7,247 nucleotides of DNA from an uncultured Eubacteriales bacterium (GTDB lineage Bacteria > Bacillota > Clostridia > Oscillospirales > Oscillospiraceae), in assembly GCA_900549705.1 (NCBI GenBank), contig URPI01000111.1, positions 1 through 7,247 on the forward strand. Reading direction: 5' to 3'. Positions 4,932-7,247 of the stretch are shown here, piece by piece (positions within the stretch are counted from its first letter, which is position 1; every line of letters starts with the position of its first letter). The translations under genes and the position numbers were made by a program. The notes beneath the pieces are model-generated. The model saw only the letters and a program-made list of their open reading frames with translations. It had not been told where the DNA came from and did not search any database.

Positions 4932-6383
4932 ATGGAACTCATGCGGCAGAGGCTTTTTGCCTTGCCACCGGTGCCAACGGTCATTATTTCTGTGGCACTG
5001 ATGCTGTTTTCCGGCTTTCTGCTGACGCGGGTGACAAAGCTCTTGCGGCTGCCCAATGTGACGGCGTACATTGTGGCGGGAATCCTCATTGGTCCGTACT
5101 GCCTGAATCTGGTTCCCCCGCGCATCATTGAGGGGACGGATTTTCTTTCAGACATCGCCCTGGCCTTTATTGCCTTTTCCACCGGTGAATTTTTTAAGTT
5201 ATCGGTGCTGCGGCGCAACGGCATGAAGGTGGTGCTGATTACCGTGGCGGAAGCGGTGCTTGCCTCTGTGTTTGTGTTTGTACTTACCTATTGGATATTG
5301 GGGCTGGAGCTGGCCTTCTCCATTGTGCTGGCTGCCCTGGCCTCTGCCACGGCACCTGCCTCTACCATGATGACCATTCGCCAGACCGGGGCAAAGGGGG
5401 ACTTTGTGGACACCCTGCTGCAAGTGGTTGCCCTGGACGATGTGGTGGGTCTGGTGCTGTACTCCGTGGCCATCTCTGTGGCGCTTTCCTCCATGAAGGG
5501 GGCGGGGAGCGTCACCATCGGAACCCTGGCAAAGCCCATTGGCCTGAACCTGGTGGTAATGGCGCTGGGCGGTGTGTTTGGCCTGCTTATGAAGCTGCTG
5601 ATGCCTACCCGGCGCTCCACAGATAATAAGCTGATTATTTCCATTGCCCTGCTGTTTTCCTTTTGCGGCATCTGTGCCCTGCTGGATGTTTCGCCGCTGC
5701 TGGGCTGCATGGCCATGGGCACGGTTTACACCAATATTGCGGAAAACGACAAGCTATTCAAGCAGCTGGGATATTTCAGCCCACCCATTTTGCTGTTGTT
5801 CTTTGTACGATCCGGTATGTCCTTCCAGCTGGATGCGCTTCTGTCGGCGGAGGGAGCCATGAATGGCGTGCCTCTGCTGGTCATTGGAGCCAGCTATTTT
5901 CTGGTGCGCATTCTTGGCAAATACTGCGGCGCGTGGCTGGGCTGCTGGATGGCTGGCAAGGGAAAGCTGGTGCGCAACTACCTGGGGTTGGCGCTGATTC
6001 CCCAGGCGGGTGTGGCCATTGGCCTGGCCGCACTGGGCGCGCGTACCCTGGGCGGCAACATGGGCAAGGATTTGCAGACCATCATTTTGGCATCCAGCGT
6101 GCTGTATGAGCTGATCGGTCCGGCCTGTGCCAAGCTGGCACTGTATCTTTCAAAATCCTATTCCAATAGGCTGGAGGAAGTGGTTCCCGTGGAGGAAGTC
6201 ACCGAAACCGGCCAGCCAAAAACCGATGTGCAGCTGCTGATTGAGCGGATTCAGAAGATTCAGCAGGAGCTGCCGGAGCACGAAGCCGCCATGACCGAGG
6301 AGGAGGCAGCCTTTACCGAGGCTGCTGAGGAGCACCTGACGCACACCCAGGCACAGCGGCGCTACATCTATATGCGGAGGTAA
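4932..6383 (+). CDS. Cation:proton antiporter, CPA2 family (Kef/NapA-like membrane domain)
   Basis: This is an integral membrane antiporter, probably exchanging Na+ or K+ for H+; the ion cannot be told from sequence. The 483-aa product has about 12 hydrophobic segments between residues 15 and 405. Family features are LRLPNVTAYIVAGILIGP (38-55), the substrate-path region ASATAPASTMM (137-147) followed by VVALDDVVGLVLYS (165-178), and FFVRSGMSFQLDAL (290-303). The adjacent D169-D170 occupies the ion-binding position; an acidic pair there is typical of electrogenic CPA2 members, whereas KefB/KefC have QD. A soluble tail (about 412-483) is highly acidic, has a short coiled-coil-like segment (LLIERIQKIQQEL) and ends in RRYIYMRR. 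It shows no Rossmann GxGxxG motif, so there is no RCK/TrkA_N domain. AAAGGAGG (4917-4924) lies 7 nt from the ATG at 4932, favouring it over the ATG at 4941. It is first in an operon with the MgtC-like gene 5 nt downstream. Confidence 0.9.
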   Translation: MELMRQRLFALPPVPTVIISVALMLFSGFLLTRVTKLLRLPNVTAYIVAGILIGPYCLNLVPPRIIEGTDFLSDIALAFIAFSTGEFFKLSVLRRNGMKVVLITVAEAVLASVFVFVLTYWILGLELAFSIVLAALASATAPASTMMTIRQTGAKGDFVDTLLQVVALDDVVGLVLYSVAISVALSSMKGAGSVTIGTLAKPIGLNLVVMALGGVFGLLMKLLMPTRRSTDNKLIISIALLFSFCGICALLDVSPLLGCMAMGTVYTNIAENDKLFKQLGYFSPPILLLFFVRSGMSFQLDALLSAEGAMNGVPLLVIGASYFLVRILGKYCGAWLGCWMAGKGKLVRNYLGLALIPQAGVAIGLAALGARTLGGNMGKDLQTIILASSVLYELIGPACAKLALYLSKSYSNRLEEVVPVEEVTETGQPKTDVQLLIERIQKIQQELPEHEAAMTEEEAAFTEAAEEHLTHTQAQRRYIYMRR

Positions 6384-6388
6384 ACGAT

Positions 6389-7108
6389 ATGAAAGCAGAT
6401 TGGATTGCCCTTCATCTTCTTGGCGCGTGGAGCGCTGAGCTGAGCCTGGGCACGGTGATTTTGCGGCTGCTGCTGAGTTTGGTGCTTTCGGCTGTTATTG
6501 GCTGTGAGCGTTCCAGCAAGCGGCATTCCGCCGGATTGCGTACCTTTATTTTGGTCAGCTTGGCGGGCACGGGAACCATGCTCCTGGACATATACCTGAT
6601 GCAGCAGGGAATGGCACTGCCGGTGCTGTCCGCCGCTGCCATCATCGGTACGGCCACCATCAGCAGTAATTCCATTCTCTACAGCTCCAAGAGCCAAATC
6701 AAGGGGCTGACAACCTCGGTGGGTCTGTGGTGCTGCATTGTGCTGGGCATGGCTGTGGGCGCGGGGCTTTACACCTTGTCGCTGGGGTTGTTCCTGTTTA
6801 TGCTCACCTGTATGTCCAGCCTGCCGGCATTGGAAAAGATGCTCAAAGATCGCTCCAATCATTTTGAAGTTCATTTGGAGCTGAAAAACAAGAGCGATTT
6901 ACCGGATTTTGTTTCCACCGTCCGGGCGCTGGGCATCCGAATTGATGACATTGAGGCAAATCCTGCCTATCTCAATTCCGGTATCAGTGTTTTTTCCGTG
7001 TCCTTCACCGTTGCCAGCGCAGAACTCAAACACTATAAAAAGCACGCGGACATCATCGATGCCCTGCGTTCTCTGGACTATGTGTACCACATCGAGGAAA
7101 TGATGTAA
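6389..7108 (+). CDS. MgtC/SapB family membrane protein
   Basis: MgtC-type proteins are inner-membrane factors linked to Mg2+ limitation, acid stress and, in pathogens, survival in macrophages; in Salmonella MgtC acts on the F-ATPase. The biochemical role of this 239-aa relative is unknown. About four to five hydrophobic segments (roughly 20-38, 52-72, 77-97, 108-127, 129-145) carry the family signature GCERSSKRHSAGLRT (38-52) and IKGLTTSVGLW (104-114) with GAGLY (124-128). The usual GFLGAG loop is replaced by IIGTATISSN (85-94). Residues 158-239 form a soluble domain whose alternating strand/helix pattern fits the ACT-like C-terminal domain known in MgtC. The ATG at 6389 has GGAGG (6376-6380), formed by the last codons of the antiporter, 8 nt upstream. 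The 5-nt gap implies coupled translation and a joint job in ion or pH homeostasis. Family assignment is confident; the symbol mgtC is withheld because function is not shown. Confidence 0.88.
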   Translation: MKADWIALHLLGAWSAELSLGTVILRLLLSLVLSAVIGCERSSKRHSAGLRTFILVSLAGTGTMLLDIYLMQQGMALPVLSAAAIIGTATISSNSILYSSKSQIKGLTTSVGLWCCIVLGMAVGAGLYTLSLGLFLFMLTCMSSLPALEKMLKDRSNHFEVHLELKNKSDLPDFVSTVRALGIRIDDIEANPAYLNSGISVFSVSFTVASAELKHYKKHADIIDALRSLDYVYHIEEMM

Positions 7109-7214
7109 GCGATAGCATCGCCGGTCAATGACGCTGTGGGGCTTGTACCCATACGTTTGTTCCCTAACCCGCCCGGTAACAAAGCACTCAGAAACCGTGT
7201 TGAGAACGTCCCAT

Positions 7215-7247
7215 GGCGCGAAGCGCCCTCGGCTCCACCTCTGGGGG
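7215..7247. repeat. Probable intergenic repeat, cut by the window edge
   Basis: A GGCGC-GAA-GCGCC hairpin (7215-7227) is followed by CTCGGCTCCACCTCTGGGGG running off the window. From memory, elements of the form GGCTCC-CTCTGGGGGAGC with a CGCGAAGCG hairpin are abundant between genes in Oscillospiraceae. The remaining intergenic DNA (7109-7214) has no gene, no clear promoter and no T-run terminator; a 5-bp hairpin (7109-7121) directly after the stop codon is too weak to call. Confidence 0.4.

Noticed and set aside
7109..7121. GCGAT-AGC-ATCGC hairpin right after the MgtC-like gene as a terminator
   Set aside because: The stem is 5 bp with no following T-run. The operon's terminator, if intrinsic, must lie beyond the window.
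1..7247. CRISPR arrays, tRNA genes, transposases, phage or defence genes
   Set aside because: Looked for on both strands and not found: no regularly spaced repeats, no tRNA-like cloverleaf and no matching protein families.

Overview
The window looks like a chromosomal segment of a moderately GC-rich low-copy Firmicute, most likely class Clostridia and probably a gut Oscillospiraceae (Faecalibacterium/Subdoligranulum/Gemmiger-like). This rests on strong AGGAGG-type ribosome binding sites, the MEP isoprenoid pathway, a class II (Firmicutes-type) GalT, clostridial-style MurD motifs, and two intergenic palindromes that resemble repeats I associate with that family. The taxonomic placement is inference; no search was run.

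Layout. The left edge (1-94) has no gene but carries a short REP-like palindrome. The RNase P RNA gene rnpB lies on the minus strand (about 480 down to 133) with a terminator hairpin beyond its 3' end. Its consensus promoter sits back to back with a plus-strand promoter for murD; the two -35 boxes are 6 bp apart. From there every gene is on the plus strand. murD, ispD and ispF form a tight cluster (2-nt gap, then a 4-nt ATGA overlap) joining a peptidoglycan precursor ligase to two enzymes of the MEP pathway, which supplies the lipid carrier undecaprenyl phosphate. After 84 nt comes galT (class II hexose-1-phosphate uridylyltransferase), closed by a very strong intrinsic terminator at 4762-4802.

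A new transcription unit starts at a near-perfect promoter (4858-4886): a CPA2-type cation/proton antiporter with a DD ion-binding pair and an unusual acidic tail, followed after 5 nt by an MgtC/SapB-family membrane protein with a soluble ACT-like C-terminal part. Together they look like a small ion or pH homeostasis operon. The right edge (7109-7247) has no gene and ends inside what looks like a second intergenic repeat, cut by the window boundary.

Most of the window is housekeeping. I see no CRISPR array, transposase, phage gene or defence system. The points most worth a second look are the antiporter-MgtC pair, the possible RNA switch in the murD leader, and the murD-ispD-ispF linkage. Long open frames on the minus strand opposite murD and galT appear to be shadows of GC-rich coding sequence.
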